Positions 53,375 through 62,240 of a stretch of 64,000 nt of DNA are shown in pieces. The notes beneath the pieces were generated by a model. That model was not told where the DNA came from, ran no database searches, and saw only the letters and a list, made by a program, of their open reading frames with translations. The stretch spans positions 1,178,001-1,242,000 of the forward strand of contig OZ243969.1 in assembly GCA_965214675.1 (NCBI GenBank). Reading direction: 5' to 3'. Within the stretch, counting starts at the first letter, position 1; each line of letters begins with the position of its first letter. Origin of the DNA: WTFY01 sp965214675 (GTDB lineage: Bacteria > Pseudomonadota > Gammaproteobacteria > UBA4575). The position numbers and the translations under genes are program-made.

Positions 53375-54826
53375 ATGCTGAAACCCTCCTTACAACTGCG
53401 CCTTGGCCAACGCCTGACCATGACACAGCAACTGCAGCAGGCCATTCGCCTTCTGCAATTGTCCTCGCTGGAACTCAAGGCTGCAATTCAGGAGGCCTAC
53501 GAATCCAATCCCATGCTGGAAACCGAGGACCGCAGCGAGTCCGAGGCCCCACTCAACGAAAATGCAGATGCCCAGGAAGAGCCGAGTGAAGCTACCCCTG
53601 ACAAAGAAGACCCACTCCTGCCGGAAGAGCGTGCGGTAGAGAGCGAATGGGATGACATGCACGAGCTTTCATACACGATGGGGCCAAGCCATGCGAATGA
53701 AGAGCAGATGGACTACCTGGATACGAGAGCAACTGCAGAGCATAGGTCCTTGCATGATCACCTGTTGTGGCAGCTCGAGCTCAGCTCACTTTCTGACCAG
53801 GACCTGCTGGTAGCGGGGATACTGATCAATGCCCTGGATGAGTCGGGCTACCTGCATGAGGACCTGGAAAACATACAGGCAAGCCTGGGTCAGGCTGATG
53901 ACATCGGGCTGGATGAAATAGAGGCCATTCTCAAGTTCGTACAACGTCTGGACCCTGTTGGCTGCGGGGCGCGAAGTCTCCAGGAATGCCTGGATGTACA
54001 ACTGCAGCAGATGCCGGGCGACCTGCCGTTCCTGGTACAGGCGCGCGCAATCGTAGAGAAACACCTCGATTTGGTAGGGATGAAGGACTATGCGAAATTA
54101 AGTAAACGCAGCGGTTTCAGCATCGAGGATATAGAAAATGCTGTCGGGCTGATTCAAACGCTGCACCCCAAACCAGGGGATTTAATTCACATGCAAAAAT
54201 CTGAATATATCGTCCCTGATGTGTATGTTGAAAAGCACGGCAACGCCTGGAGGGTGCGTCTGAATCCGTATACCACCCCGAAATTGAGCATCAACAACGT
54301 CTATACGAATATGATCAATAAGATGGCGACCAGTGAAGCCGATTACATGCGCAGCCAGCTGCAGGAAGCACGCTGGTTAATCAAGAGCGTACAGCGCCGC
54401 AACCAGACCCTTGTACGTGTTGCAACCTCGATCATCGAACACCAGCAGGCCTTCTTCGAGTACGGGGAGGAAGCCATGCAGCCTTTAGTCTTGAGAGATA
54501 TTGCTGATGAACTCGAGATGCATGAATCTACGATATCGCGCATCACCACCAACAAGTACATGGATTCCCCAAGAGGTGTTCTTGAGTTCAAGTATTTCTT
54601 TTCAAGTCATGTCGCCACCAATGATGGAGGGGCCTGCTCAGCCACTGCAATCAAGGCAATGATCAAGAGCCTGGTACAGGAAGAAAATCAGGCAAAACCC
54701 TTGAGCGATCAAAAGATTGCCGTGCTTCTTGAACAAAAAGGTATCAGTGTTGCGCGACGCACTATCGCCAAATACCGTGAATCCCTGGCCATCCCGCCAT
54801 CCAATCAACGCCGACAACGCGTTTAA
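53375..54826 (+). CDS. rpoN: RNA polymerase sigma-54 factor RpoN
   Basis: The 483-residue factor has the glutamine-rich region I (LQLRLGQRLTMTQQLQQAIRLLQLS), an acidic region II (about residues 50-90), the core-binding and HTH regions, and the RpoN box ARRTIAKYRESL near the C-terminus that reads the -24 element. Genes it controls need enhancer-binding ATPases. It begins the rpoN-hpf-ptsN group as in most gammaproteobacteria. Confidence 0.97.
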   Translation: MLKPSLQLRLGQRLTMTQQLQQAIRLLQLSSLELKAAIQEAYESNPMLETEDRSESEAPLNENADAQEEPSEATPDKEDPLLPEERAVESEWDDMHELSYTMGPSHANEEQMDYLDTRATAEHRSLHDHLLWQLELSSLSDQDLLVAGILINALDESGYLHEDLENIQASLGQADDIGLDEIEAILKFVQRLDPVGCGARSLQECLDVQLQQMPGDLPFLVQARAIVEKHLDLVGMKDYAKLSKRSGFSIEDIENAVGLIQTLHPKPGDLIHMQKSEYIVPDVYVEKHGNAWRVRLNPYTTPKLSINNVYTNMINKMATSEADYMRSQLQEARWLIKSVQRRNQTLVRVATSIIEHQQAFFEYGEEAMQPLVLRDIADELEMHESTISRITTNKYMDSPRGVLEFKYFFSSHVATNDGGACSATAIKAMIKSLVQEENQAKPLSDQKIAVLLEQKGISVARRTIAKYRESLAIPPSNQRRQRV

Positions 54827-54884
54827 GAAGTTTTAATCTTTCAATATCTATGCTTAACTGTTATCAGTGCCAAAGGGAATAATT

Positions 54885-55205
54885 ATGCGAATAAATATAA
54901 CTGGCCATCATCTCAAAGTGACAGACGCCCTGAGGAAACACGTCGAAAAGAAATTCAAACGGCTGACCAGACACTTCGAACACGTTATCAATGTTCACGT
55001 TGTCCTGACTGTTGAGAAGCTCACCCATAAGGCAGAAGCCTCCCTGCAGGTCAGCGGAAGCAAGATTTTTGCCAACTCATACGACGAGGGCATGTATGCC
55101 GCTGTCGATTCCCTGGTCGATAAATTGGACCGGCAGATCGTCAAGCACAAGGAAAAATTAAAAGATCATCATCAAAGCGAGGTGAGGCATCGTACGAACT
55201 TCTGA
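54885..55205 (+). CDS. hpf: Ribosome hibernation promoting factor, short form
   Basis: The ATG at 54885, preceded by AAAGGGA at a 7-8 base spacing, gives 106 residues; an upstream GTG at 54867 is rejected. The S30AE domain (MRINITGHHLKVTDALRKHV) is followed by a short basic tail. In stationary phase it binds the 30S subunit and helps form inactive 100S ribosomes. There is no long-form C-terminal dimerisation domain. Confidence 0.94.
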   Translation: MRINITGHHLKVTDALRKHVEKKFKRLTRHFEHVINVHVVLTVEKLTHKAEASLQVSGSKIFANSYDEGMYAAVDSLVDKLDRQIVKHKEKLKDHHQSEVRHRTNF

Positions 55206-55222
55206 CACCTCAGTTTTTGATC

Positions 55223-55690
55223 ATGCCCCTCAAAGACTACATTTCTGAGAAAGGAGTGGTATTTGCAGCATCCGTCAGCAGCAAAAAAAGGGCGCTGGAA
55301 CTCCTCAGTGAATCGCTTGCAAAACAGCATCCTGCCCTGACCAAAAACAAGGTGCTGGATGCCTTGCTGGCACGCGAAAAACTGGGCAGCACTGGGCTCG
55401 GCAAAGGCATTGCCATTCCGCACTGCCGGCTGGAAGAAATCGAAAAAATATACGCCGCCATGCTGAAACTGGACAAGGGAGTTAAATTTGAATCCACGGA
55501 TGGCCGCGCAGTTAATTTTTTGTTTTGCATGGTGGTCCCTGAAAATGCTGCAGATGAACACCTTCAACTGTTGTCGGGTCTTGCCAAGCTCTTGGCCAAC
55601 GACCAGGTTCGACAATCCATTGAGAAATGCGATCATGCAAAATGTCTTTGCGATCTGCTTTGTGACAGCACAGGGCATCTTGCATCCTGA
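55223..55690 (+). CDS. ptsN: Nitrogen regulatory EIIA-Ntr
   Basis: The 155-residue EIIA of the fructose/mannitol fold has the phospho-acceptor His67 in GKGIAIPHCRLEEI. Its phosphorylation state, set by HPr and enzyme I, modulates potassium transport and other targets in known systems. The ATG at 55223 is preferred over a TTG two codons earlier. It lies 17 bp after hpf and 76 bp before hprK. Confidence 0.94.
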   Translation: MPLKDYISEKGVVFAASVSSKKRALELLSESLAKQHPALTKNKVLDALLAREKLGSTGLGKGIAIPHCRLEEIEKIYAAMLKLDKGVKFESTDGRAVNFLFCMVVPENAADEHLQLLSGLAKLLANDQVRQSIEKCDHAKCLCDLLCDSTGHLAS

Positions 55691-55766
55691 CACTGAGGCG
55701 AACACCCCCGGGAGACGGGTACGCTAGCCCAGCGCTGCTGCAAAGAGGGATAAGCCGTCTAGTTCA

Positions 55767-56726
55767 ATGACAGGGATAAAAAAAGCATCTGGCACGTTAG
55801 CATTGACTGCAAGAGCATTGTTTTTGCAGAAAAAAAATGATCTGGGTCTGACTTGGTGGGCCGGGTGCAAGCAGAGCTGTACAGGATTCACCCGCCAGTC
55901 ATGCATGGATCCTGAATTCCGGCTGGCAGGCCCTTTCAATCCGCCACAGACATGCCAGGCGCACGTACTGGGTAAAGCAGACCTCAAACGTTTTGAAGGG
56001 ACAGACGATGCCACCAGGAGCAATGCCCTGGTCATTCTTTTCAAGAGCACAGCAGCAGCGATCTTCATCAGTGATGGCCTGAACCCTCCTGACAAATTCA
56101 GGGAGTACTCCAGGACGTACGATCTGCCGATTATCTGCTCTGAACTTGACAGGGATGAATTGGTTGCAGCATTACACAGCTTTCTGACAAACATGCTTGT
56201 TGAAGCAACCATCGTGCATGGCGTATTCATGCAGATTGCGAAGGTCGGTGTACTGATTGCAGGGAATAGTGGGCTGGGCAAAAGTGAGCTTGCTCTCGAT
56301 CTTGTCAGCAAGGGGCATGCATTAATCGCGGATGATGCGCCGGAATTCACTCGAATCACTCCGAATGCAATCCGTGGAACCTGCCCTGACGTACTGCAAA
56401 ACTTTCTTGAAGTACGAGGATTGGGGATATTAAATATACGCGAGATGTATGGGAGCAAGGCAGTCAAACCGAGCCATTACCTGGAATTGATCATCCAGTT
56501 GCTGCCCGCCGGCCCGATGCCCTCAACAACCGAGGACCGAAGTCATCTTGTTGAAAAAAAAACCAACGTGCTTGGAGTGGATATACCCACGGTCATTCTT
56601 CCCGTCTCCCCGAACAGAAACCTTTCCGTTCTGATCGAGGCTGCTGCGCGCTCCCGGTCACTCATCCAGCAAGGCTATATTGCTTGCAAGGATCTCAGCG
56701 ATCGCCAGAAAAAGCTGATGCAGTAG
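55767..56726 (+). CDS. hprK: HPr kinase/phosphorylase
   Basis: The 319-residue protein has an N-terminal domain typical of proteobacterial HprK (starting around LTARALFLQKK), His151, Walker A GNSGLGKS (166-173), ADD at 188-190 and the signature EVRGLGILNIREMYG (215-229). It phosphorylates HPr on Ser46 with ATP and removes the phosphate again. The C-terminal loop usually reading PVRPGRN is PVSPNRN (279-285). It abuts rapZ with no gap. Enterobacteria lack this gene. Confidence 0.9.
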   Translation: MTGIKKASGTLALTARALFLQKKNDLGLTWWAGCKQSCTGFTRQSCMDPEFRLAGPFNPPQTCQAHVLGKADLKRFEGTDDATRSNALVILFKSTAAAIFISDGLNPPDKFREYSRTYDLPIICSELDRDELVAALHSFLTNMLVEATIVHGVFMQIAKVGVLIAGNSGLGKSELALDLVSKGHALIADDAPEFTRITPNAIRGTCPDVLQNFLEVRGLGILNIREMYGSKAVKPSHYLELIIQLLPAGPMPSTTEDRSHLVEKKTNVLGVDIPTVILPVSPNRNLSVLIEAAARSRSLIQQGYIACKDLSDRQKKLMQ

Positions 56727-57596
56727 ATGTCGATGAAACTTGTAGTCGTTAGCGGCCTTTCAGGCTCTGGAAAATCGGTCGCAATCAATACCCTCGAGGA
56801 CAATGATTTTTACTGCATCGACAATATGCCCCTCGCTATGCTACCTACCTGCATCGAGCAGTTCATGGCAACCTCTGCAATGATTTACGACAAAATTGCC
56901 ATAGGGGTCGATGCGCGTAACCTCAGCCAGGACATGCAGGCCTTCCCGGGCATCATCAAAAAATTCAGGCAGCATGCTATTGATCTCAGGCTTGTCTATC
57001 TGGAGGCAAGCGAGAAAGCGCTGGTACAGCGTTACAATGAAACCGCTCGCAGGCATCCATTTACCCAGGATGGATTATCACTGATTGATGCCATTCAAGC
57101 GGAAAAGAAAGTTTTAGCCGAAGTCGCAGCACTTGCGGATATATGCATAGATACCTCCCAGACCAATGTGCGGCAATTGCGCTCTGTGATTACTGACAGG
57201 ATATGCAGGGACAAACCTGCTGTATTGACCTTGCTGCTGCAGTCCTTCGGTTTCAAGTACAGTGTCCCTGACGATTCGAACTACGTGTTTGACGTACGGT
57301 TTCTGCCCAATCCTTACTGGGAACCACAACTGCGCAGCCTTACGGGAAATGATCCCGAGGTCGTTGACTACCTGCAATCACATGATGAAGTAAGGCAAAT
57401 CATCCTTTCGATTGGTGATTTCATCGAGTACTGGGCACCCTGTTTTTGCCGGGATAGCCGCAATTACCTGAGCGTTTCCGTTGGGTGCACAGGGGGACAG
57501 CACCGCTCAGTGCATATTACGGAGTTTCTGGCGGACCGTTTCAGAAAATCTGCCGACAAGCACGTGTTGGTCCGGCATCGGGACCTGAAATCCTGA
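56727..57596 (+). CDS. rapZ: RNase adapter protein RapZ
   Basis: The 289-residue protein has Walker A GLSGSGKS, DNDFYCIDNMPLAMLP, and the C-terminal SVGCTGGQHRSVHI domain that binds glucosamine 6-phosphate and RNA in E. coli RapZ. It adjusts GlmS synthesis through small RNA decay there. No GlmZ/GlmY-like RNA is seen in the window, so its RNA target here is unknown. It starts right after the hprK stop. Confidence 0.94.
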   Translation: MSMKLVVVSGLSGSGKSVAINTLEDNDFYCIDNMPLAMLPTCIEQFMATSAMIYDKIAIGVDARNLSQDMQAFPGIIKKFRQHAIDLRLVYLEASEKALVQRYNETARRHPFTQDGLSLIDAIQAEKKVLAEVAALADICIDTSQTNVRQLRSVITDRICRDKPAVLTLLLQSFGFKYSVPDDSNYVFDVRFLPNPYWEPQLRSLTGNDPEVVDYLQSHDEVRQIILSIGDFIEYWAPCFCRDSRNYLSVSVGCTGGQHRSVHITEFLADRFRKSADKHVLVRHRDLKS

Positions 57597-57597
57597 C

Positions 57598-57996
57598 ATG
57601 GCTGTGGCAATACTCACCGTTACGCACGGCAACCTGGGACACGAGTTGCTTGATACAGCGGCATCGATGCTTGATGCACCGCTGCCTCTGGTATGCAAGG
57701 CACTTTGCGTAACGGATGCCAGCAATGCAGACGAATTGCTGTCTGAGGCCCAAGCTCTTTGTGCAGAGATTGACCAAGGAGGCGGGGTGCTTGTTCTGAC
57801 TGACATATATGGTTCAACACCAAGCAATGTCTGCAACAAGCTGAACACATCAGTCACTGTACGTGTGCTGGCAGGCCTTAGTCTGCCCATGCTGGTTCGT
57901 ACAATGAACTACCCGGATTTAGACCTGGACAAGCTTGCGGAAAAGGCATTGAGTGGTGCTCATGATGGCATTATCGACTGCAGTTCCAAGAGATAA
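57598..57996 (+). CDS. PTS EIIA component of the mannose family
   Basis: The 132-residue protein matches EIIA-Man: AILTVTHGNLGHELL with the phospho-acceptor His10, and GVLVLTDIYGSTPSN. In bacteria with an incomplete PTS this protein is thought to have a regulatory rather than a transport role. No EIIB, EIIC or EIID lies nearby. It starts 1 bp after rapZ. Confidence 0.9.
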   Translation: MAVAILTVTHGNLGHELLDTAASMLDAPLPLVCKALCVTDASNADELLSEAQALCAEIDQGGGVLVLTDIYGSTPSNVCNKLNTSVTVRVLAGLSLPMLVRTMNYPDLDLDKLAEKALSGAHDGIIDCSSKR

Positions 57997-58001
57997 ACCA
58001 G

Positions 58002-58271
58002 ATGCTGAGCAAGCGATTGACCATCCCCAACAAACTTGGTTTGCATGCGCGTGCCGCAGCAAAGCTGGTGGCCCTGGCATCTACCTTCCAAAGCGAGATT
58101 CAGATCGAAAAAGACGCCAGGCAGGTGAATGGGAAAAGCATCATGGGGGTCATGATGTTGGCCGCAAGCCAACACTCGACAGTAGCGGTTACTGCCTCGG
58201 GCGACGATGAAAAAGAAGCCGTGGCCGCGATCGAAAACCTGGTCAACAATTATTTTGATGAAGACGAGTAA
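58002..58271 (+). CDS. ptsH: Phosphocarrier protein HPr
   Basis: The 89-residue protein has the enzyme I-dependent site His15 (NKLGLHARAAAK) and Ser46 in NGKSIMGV, at exactly the positions used by Gram-positive HPr. It can therefore be a substrate of both enzyme I and the HPr kinase encoded four genes earlier. An acidic tail (FDEDE) ends the protein. It could equally be named an NPr. Confidence 0.93.
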   Translation: MLSKRLTIPNKLGLHARAAAKLVALASTFQSEIQIEKDARQVNGKSIMGVMMLAASQHSTVAVTASGDDEKEAVAAIENLVNNYFDEDE

Positions 58272-58295
58272 GACAATCAGTGACATAGGTTTGCC

Positions 58296-60026
58296 ATGGC
58301 ATTAATCATTACCGGAATTGACGTATCGAAAGGCATTGCCATCGGGAATGTGCATTTGCTGAAACGCGGTGCGCCTGAAGTATTCGAACACAAGCTCAAA
58401 AAGAACGAGATCAAACAGGAAGTCGAACGCTTTCAAAATGCAGTCGATGAAGCCAGCAATCATTTGCGCAGCATCCGAGACACGATTCCGCAAGACACAT
58501 CGATGGATGTCGCTGCATTCATCGATTCACACATCCTCATGCTCAAGGATTCCATGCTGCGCAAAGCGCCCGCCGGGATCATTCGCAATCAACGCTGCAA
58601 TGCCGAGTGGGCCCTGAAAATACAGCATGACAAACTGATTTCTGTTTTTGAGCAGATGGAAGATGACTATCTCAGAACCCGTATCAACGATGTTGAGCAC
58701 GTCATCAACCTGATTCAGCAAATTCTTAAAGATCAGCTGTATACCGTACAAATTGATACGCAGCCCCTGAAGGGCCGAATCATCGTTGCTGATGACCTTA
58801 CTCCAGCGGATACAGTGCTGATGCAAACCCAGAATATTGCCGGGTTCATTACGGAACTGGGTGGCCCTCTTTCGCACACTGCAATCCTGGCTCGCAGCCT
58901 GGGAATCCCGGCGATCGTCGGCATCCAGGGGGCACGTTCCCTGCTGCACCAGGAAGAGCAGATCATCATCGATGGTACCAACGGCATGGTCCTGGCAGGC
59001 GCTGACCAAAAAACAGTCAAGACCTACCAGAAAAGACAACGCAAGGAAAAAGAAGCACGACGCAAGTTGCGTGCCCTGCGAGGCGTTTCAGCCAGAACAC
59101 GCGATGGCACACGCATCAGCTTGCAGGCCAACATCGAACTGGCTGAAGACATGATCGTGCTCAGGCAGTCCGGGGCGGACGGGGTGGGGCTGTACCGTAC
59201 GGAATTTCTTTATATTGACCGCGAAAAACCTGCGGATGAAGATGAGCAACTGAATGCTTACCGGAAAATCATTCGTGTATTGAAGGGAAAGCCCTTGACC
59301 ATCCGCACTTTGGACCTGGGTGCGGAAAAGGAATTTGATCCAAATTTCCAAGGGCCACTCACTCAAAATCCAGCGCTGGGTCTGCGCGCGATTCGCAGGT
59401 CCCTGAAGGACATTGACTTGTTCAAGCAACAGTTGCGTGCAATCTTGCGGGCTTCATCCAGTGGCCCTGTTCGTATTCTCCTCCCAATGATTACAAGCCA
59501 CACTGAACTTGTTCAATCATTGGCCATCCTTGAACGAGCCAAGGAAGAACTGGAAGGCGAGCAGTGCACCTATGATCAGAATATCCCTGTCGGTGCCATG
59601 ATCGAGGTTCCCGCGGCGGCACTGTCTGCGCATATTTTTGCAAAACAGCTCAACTTCCTGTCCATTGGCACGAATGATTTGATCCAGTATACGCTTGCAA
59701 TTGATCGGATCGATGATCAGGTAAACTACCTGTATGACCCACTCCATCCCTCCGTGCTGAAACTGGTTGACCTGACTTTACGCGCAGGTCGGCGCGCTGG
59801 AATCCCGGTGGCAATGTGTGGAGAAATGGCCGGCGACCCACGCTATACCAGGCTTCTGCTTGGCCTCGGTCTCCAGGAGTTCAGTACACACCCCTCCAAC
59901 CTTCTGGAAATCAAACAGATCATCAATCGAAGCAGTATCTCAGAACTTGAAAAGCCTGCCAGGAAAATCCTTAACACGACACGCCCTGCCAGGATCGATT
60001 CTCTGGTGGATGCGCTGAACGTCTAA
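58296..60026 (+). CDS. ptsI: PTS enzyme I (phosphoenolpyruvate-protein phosphotransferase)
   Basis: The 576-residue enzyme has the HPr-binding helical domain, phosphohistidine GGPLSHTAILARSLG (His194) and the PEP-binding barrel with the catalytic cysteine (IPVAMCGEMAGDP). It has no N-terminal GAF domain, so it is of the PtsI type rather than PtsP. It uses PEP to charge HPr. It ends the rpoN-to-ptsI run. No carbohydrate permease follows. Confidence 0.93.
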   Translation: MALIITGIDVSKGIAIGNVHLLKRGAPEVFEHKLKKNEIKQEVERFQNAVDEASNHLRSIRDTIPQDTSMDVAAFIDSHILMLKDSMLRKAPAGIIRNQRCNAEWALKIQHDKLISVFEQMEDDYLRTRINDVEHVINLIQQILKDQLYTVQIDTQPLKGRIIVADDLTPADTVLMQTQNIAGFITELGGPLSHTAILARSLGIPAIVGIQGARSLLHQEEQIIIDGTNGMVLAGADQKTVKTYQKRQRKEKEARRKLRALRGVSARTRDGTRISLQANIELAEDMIVLRQSGADGVGLYRTEFLYIDREKPADEDEQLNAYRKIIRVLKGKPLTIRTLDLGAEKEFDPNFQGPLTQNPALGLRAIRRSLKDIDLFKQQLRAILRASSSGPVRILLPMITSHTELVQSLAILERAKEELEGEQCTYDQNIPVGAMIEVPAAALSAHIFAKQLNFLSIGTNDLIQYTLAIDRIDDQVNYLYDPLHPSVLKLVDLTLRAGRRAGIPVAMCGEMAGDPRYTRLLLGLGLQEFSTHPSNLLEIKQIINRSSISELEKPARKILNTTRPARIDSLVDALNV

Positions 60027-60118
60027 CTCCGCAAAATATCAGAATCCACTCTTTGGCAGGAGACTTCCAAAGCAGTTACACTTGCCACCCATCATCGAAA
60101 GCATAAACCGTTCGATCC

Positions 60119-61471
60119 ATGCCTGAAGCTGCCATACAAGACCAGAACCAGACTCTGAAGGCTGTAAGCGAAGCCTTGCAGACAGGTGCCATGCTGCGTG
60201 CCAGACGCATGCTGGGTGCTTTGCACCCTGCCGAAATTGCAAATCTGCTGGAAGCACTTCCCCACTCACAGCGCATCATTATCTGGAACATGCTGGACTC
60301 CGATAGTGGAGAGGTCCTGCTGAATGTCGGCGAAGAAGTCCGCAGCGGCCTGATCAGGCTCATGGACAGCAAGGCCCTGGTAGCGGCAACCGAGGGCCTG
60401 GAGATTGATGACCTGGCAGACCTGCTTGCCGACCTGCCGTATACGGTCATACAGCAGGCCCTTGCCGGTATGGATTACCAGGACCGCCAACGTCTGGAAG
60501 CTGTATTGTCCTACGATGAGGATACCGCAGGTGGACTGATGAACACCGACATGGTCACAGTGCGCCATGACGTCACGCTTGATGTTGTGCTGCGCTATCT
60601 GCGCAGCCGGGGTGCATTGCCTGATGGAACAGACTCGCTGTTTGTGGTTGACCGATATGAACACTACATGGGTGCACTACCGCTCACCACAGTGCTGACC
60701 AGCGATTCAGCAATGCTGGTACGGGATGTACTGGAGGACGATGCCCGTGCATTTGATGCCCGAACCGAAGCTACACAGGTCGCAAAATCGTTTGAGGACC
60801 TGGACTTGGTATCTGCGGCAGTCGTAGACGAAAACAACAAGCTTATTGGCCGCATTACAGTGGACGACGTAGTGGATGTGATTCGAGAGGAAGCTGAACA
60901 TTCCGTATTCAGTATGGCGGGTTTATCGGAGGAAGAGGATTTGTTTGCTCCCGTTGTGGCGTCTACGCAGCGGCGCACTGTCTGGCTGGGTGTAAACCTG
61001 CTCACCGCATTCCTGGCGGCCTGGGTAATCAGCCTGTTTCAGGTGACTCTGGAAAAAATCATCATACTGGCCATTCTGATCCCGGTGGTTGCCAGTATGG
61101 GGGGGATCGCCGGCAACCAGACGCTGACTCTGGTGATCAGGGGCCTGGCACTTGGTCAGATCGGACGCAGCAATTCCAAACTGTTGCTATTCAAGGAGCT
61201 CGCTGTCGGATTTCTGAATGGCATAACATGGGCCCTTATTGTGGCACTGGTTGTCATTTTGTGGTTCAAGGACGTCAAGATGGGTGGCGTCATTGCAGCT
61301 GCGACCATGGCAAACCTGGTTTGTGCGGCACTTGCCGGTGTGTCAATACCCGTCATCCTGCGAAACCTGAATATCGACCCGGCACTGGCAGGGGGCGTCA
61401 TACTTACCACGGTCACGGACATCATCGGGATTTTTGCATTTCTCGGTCTGGCGACCTGGCTGTTGCTTTAG
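60119..61471 (+). CDS. mgtE: Magnesium transporter MgtE
   Basis: The 450-residue protein has the N-terminal superhelical domain (ALHPAEIANLLEALP), two CBS domains (about residues 130-250) and a C-terminal membrane domain with five helices, including PVVASMGGIAGNQTLTLVIRG. Mg2+ binding to the cytoplasmic domains closes the channel in known members. It follows ptsI after 92 bp. Confidence 0.95.
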   Translation: MPEAAIQDQNQTLKAVSEALQTGAMLRARRMLGALHPAEIANLLEALPHSQRIIIWNMLDSDSGEVLLNVGEEVRSGLIRLMDSKALVAATEGLEIDDLADLLADLPYTVIQQALAGMDYQDRQRLEAVLSYDEDTAGGLMNTDMVTVRHDVTLDVVLRYLRSRGALPDGTDSLFVVDRYEHYMGALPLTTVLTSDSAMLVRDVLEDDARAFDARTEATQVAKSFEDLDLVSAAVVDENNKLIGRITVDDVVDVIREEAEHSVFSMAGLSEEEDLFAPVVASTQRRTVWLGVNLLTAFLAAWVISLFQVTLEKIIILAILIPVVASMGGIAGNQTLTLVIRGLALGQIGRSNSKLLLFKELAVGFLNGITWALIVALVVILWFKDVKMGGVIAAATMANLVCAALAGVSIPVILRNLNIDPALAGGVILTTVTDIIGIFAFLGLATWLLL

Positions 61472-61554
61472 AGCCTTTGTGATGAGGGCCAGCCAGCTGG
61501 ACGCTGCCTGCCTGAAATTGTGTCAGCGATTGCCGGACACCAGGGATGTTCAAG

Positions 61555-62121
61555 CTAGGTCTTAGGTAAAGTCACCCCGCGCTGGCCCTGGTATTTGCCG
61601 CCGCGCTCTTTATAGGAAGTTTCACAGGTTTCATCAGACTCAAAAAAGAGTACCTGTGCGATGCCTTCATTGGCATAAATCTTTGCGGGCAGTGGCGTGG
61701 AATTGGAAATTTCTATCGTGACATGGCCTTCCCACTCCGGCTCCAGCGGAGTGACATTGATGATGATCCCGCAACGGGCATAGGTGGATTTTCCCAGGCA
61801 CACTGTCAGTACCGAGCGTGGAATACGGAAATATTCAACGGTTCTTGCCAGCACGAAGGAGTTTGGGGGAATCACACATTCGTCTGCCTTGAGATCAATG
61901 AAGCTGTCCTTGTTGAATTGCTTGGGATCGACCATCGCAGAATTTATGTTGGTGAAGATTTTGAATTCATCTGCACACCGAACATCGTAGCCATAGCTGG
62001 ATGTTCCGTAAGAAACCAGGCCACCGTTATCTCCAGAGCGGACCTGGCCGGCTTCAAACGGTTCGATCATGCGATGCTGTTTCGCCATTTGGCGAATCCA
62101 GCGATCTGACTTAATGGCCAT
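61555..62121 (-). CDS. dcd: dCTP deaminase
   Basis: The 188-residue trimeric enzyme has the LVSYGTSSYGYDVRCADEFKIF segment, FVLARTVEYFRIPRSVL, and the C-terminal KYQGQRGVTLPKT. It makes dUTP from dCTP for thymidylate synthesis. Length equals the monofunctional proteobacterial form. It is downstream of mrp with a 119-bp gap. Confidence 0.96.
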   Translation of the reverse strand: MAIKSDRWIRQMAKQHRMIEPFEAGQVRSGDNGGLVSYGTSSYGYDVRCADEFKIFTNINSAMVDPKQFNKDSFIDLKADECVIPPNSFVLARTVEYFRIPRSVLTVCLGKSTYARCGIIINVTPLEPEWEGHVTIEISNSTPLPAKIYANEGIAQVLFFESDETCETSYKERGGKYQGQRGVTLPKT

Positions 62122-62240
62122 CGGTGCTTAACTCCAGAATGTTCTGACCCGGGATTTGATCCACAGCGTGCAGCCTGTTTCGCTTGTCGTTTTGCGTAAT
62201 CCAGGTATGTGCAGAACTGCCAGGATACAACGGTGCAATA

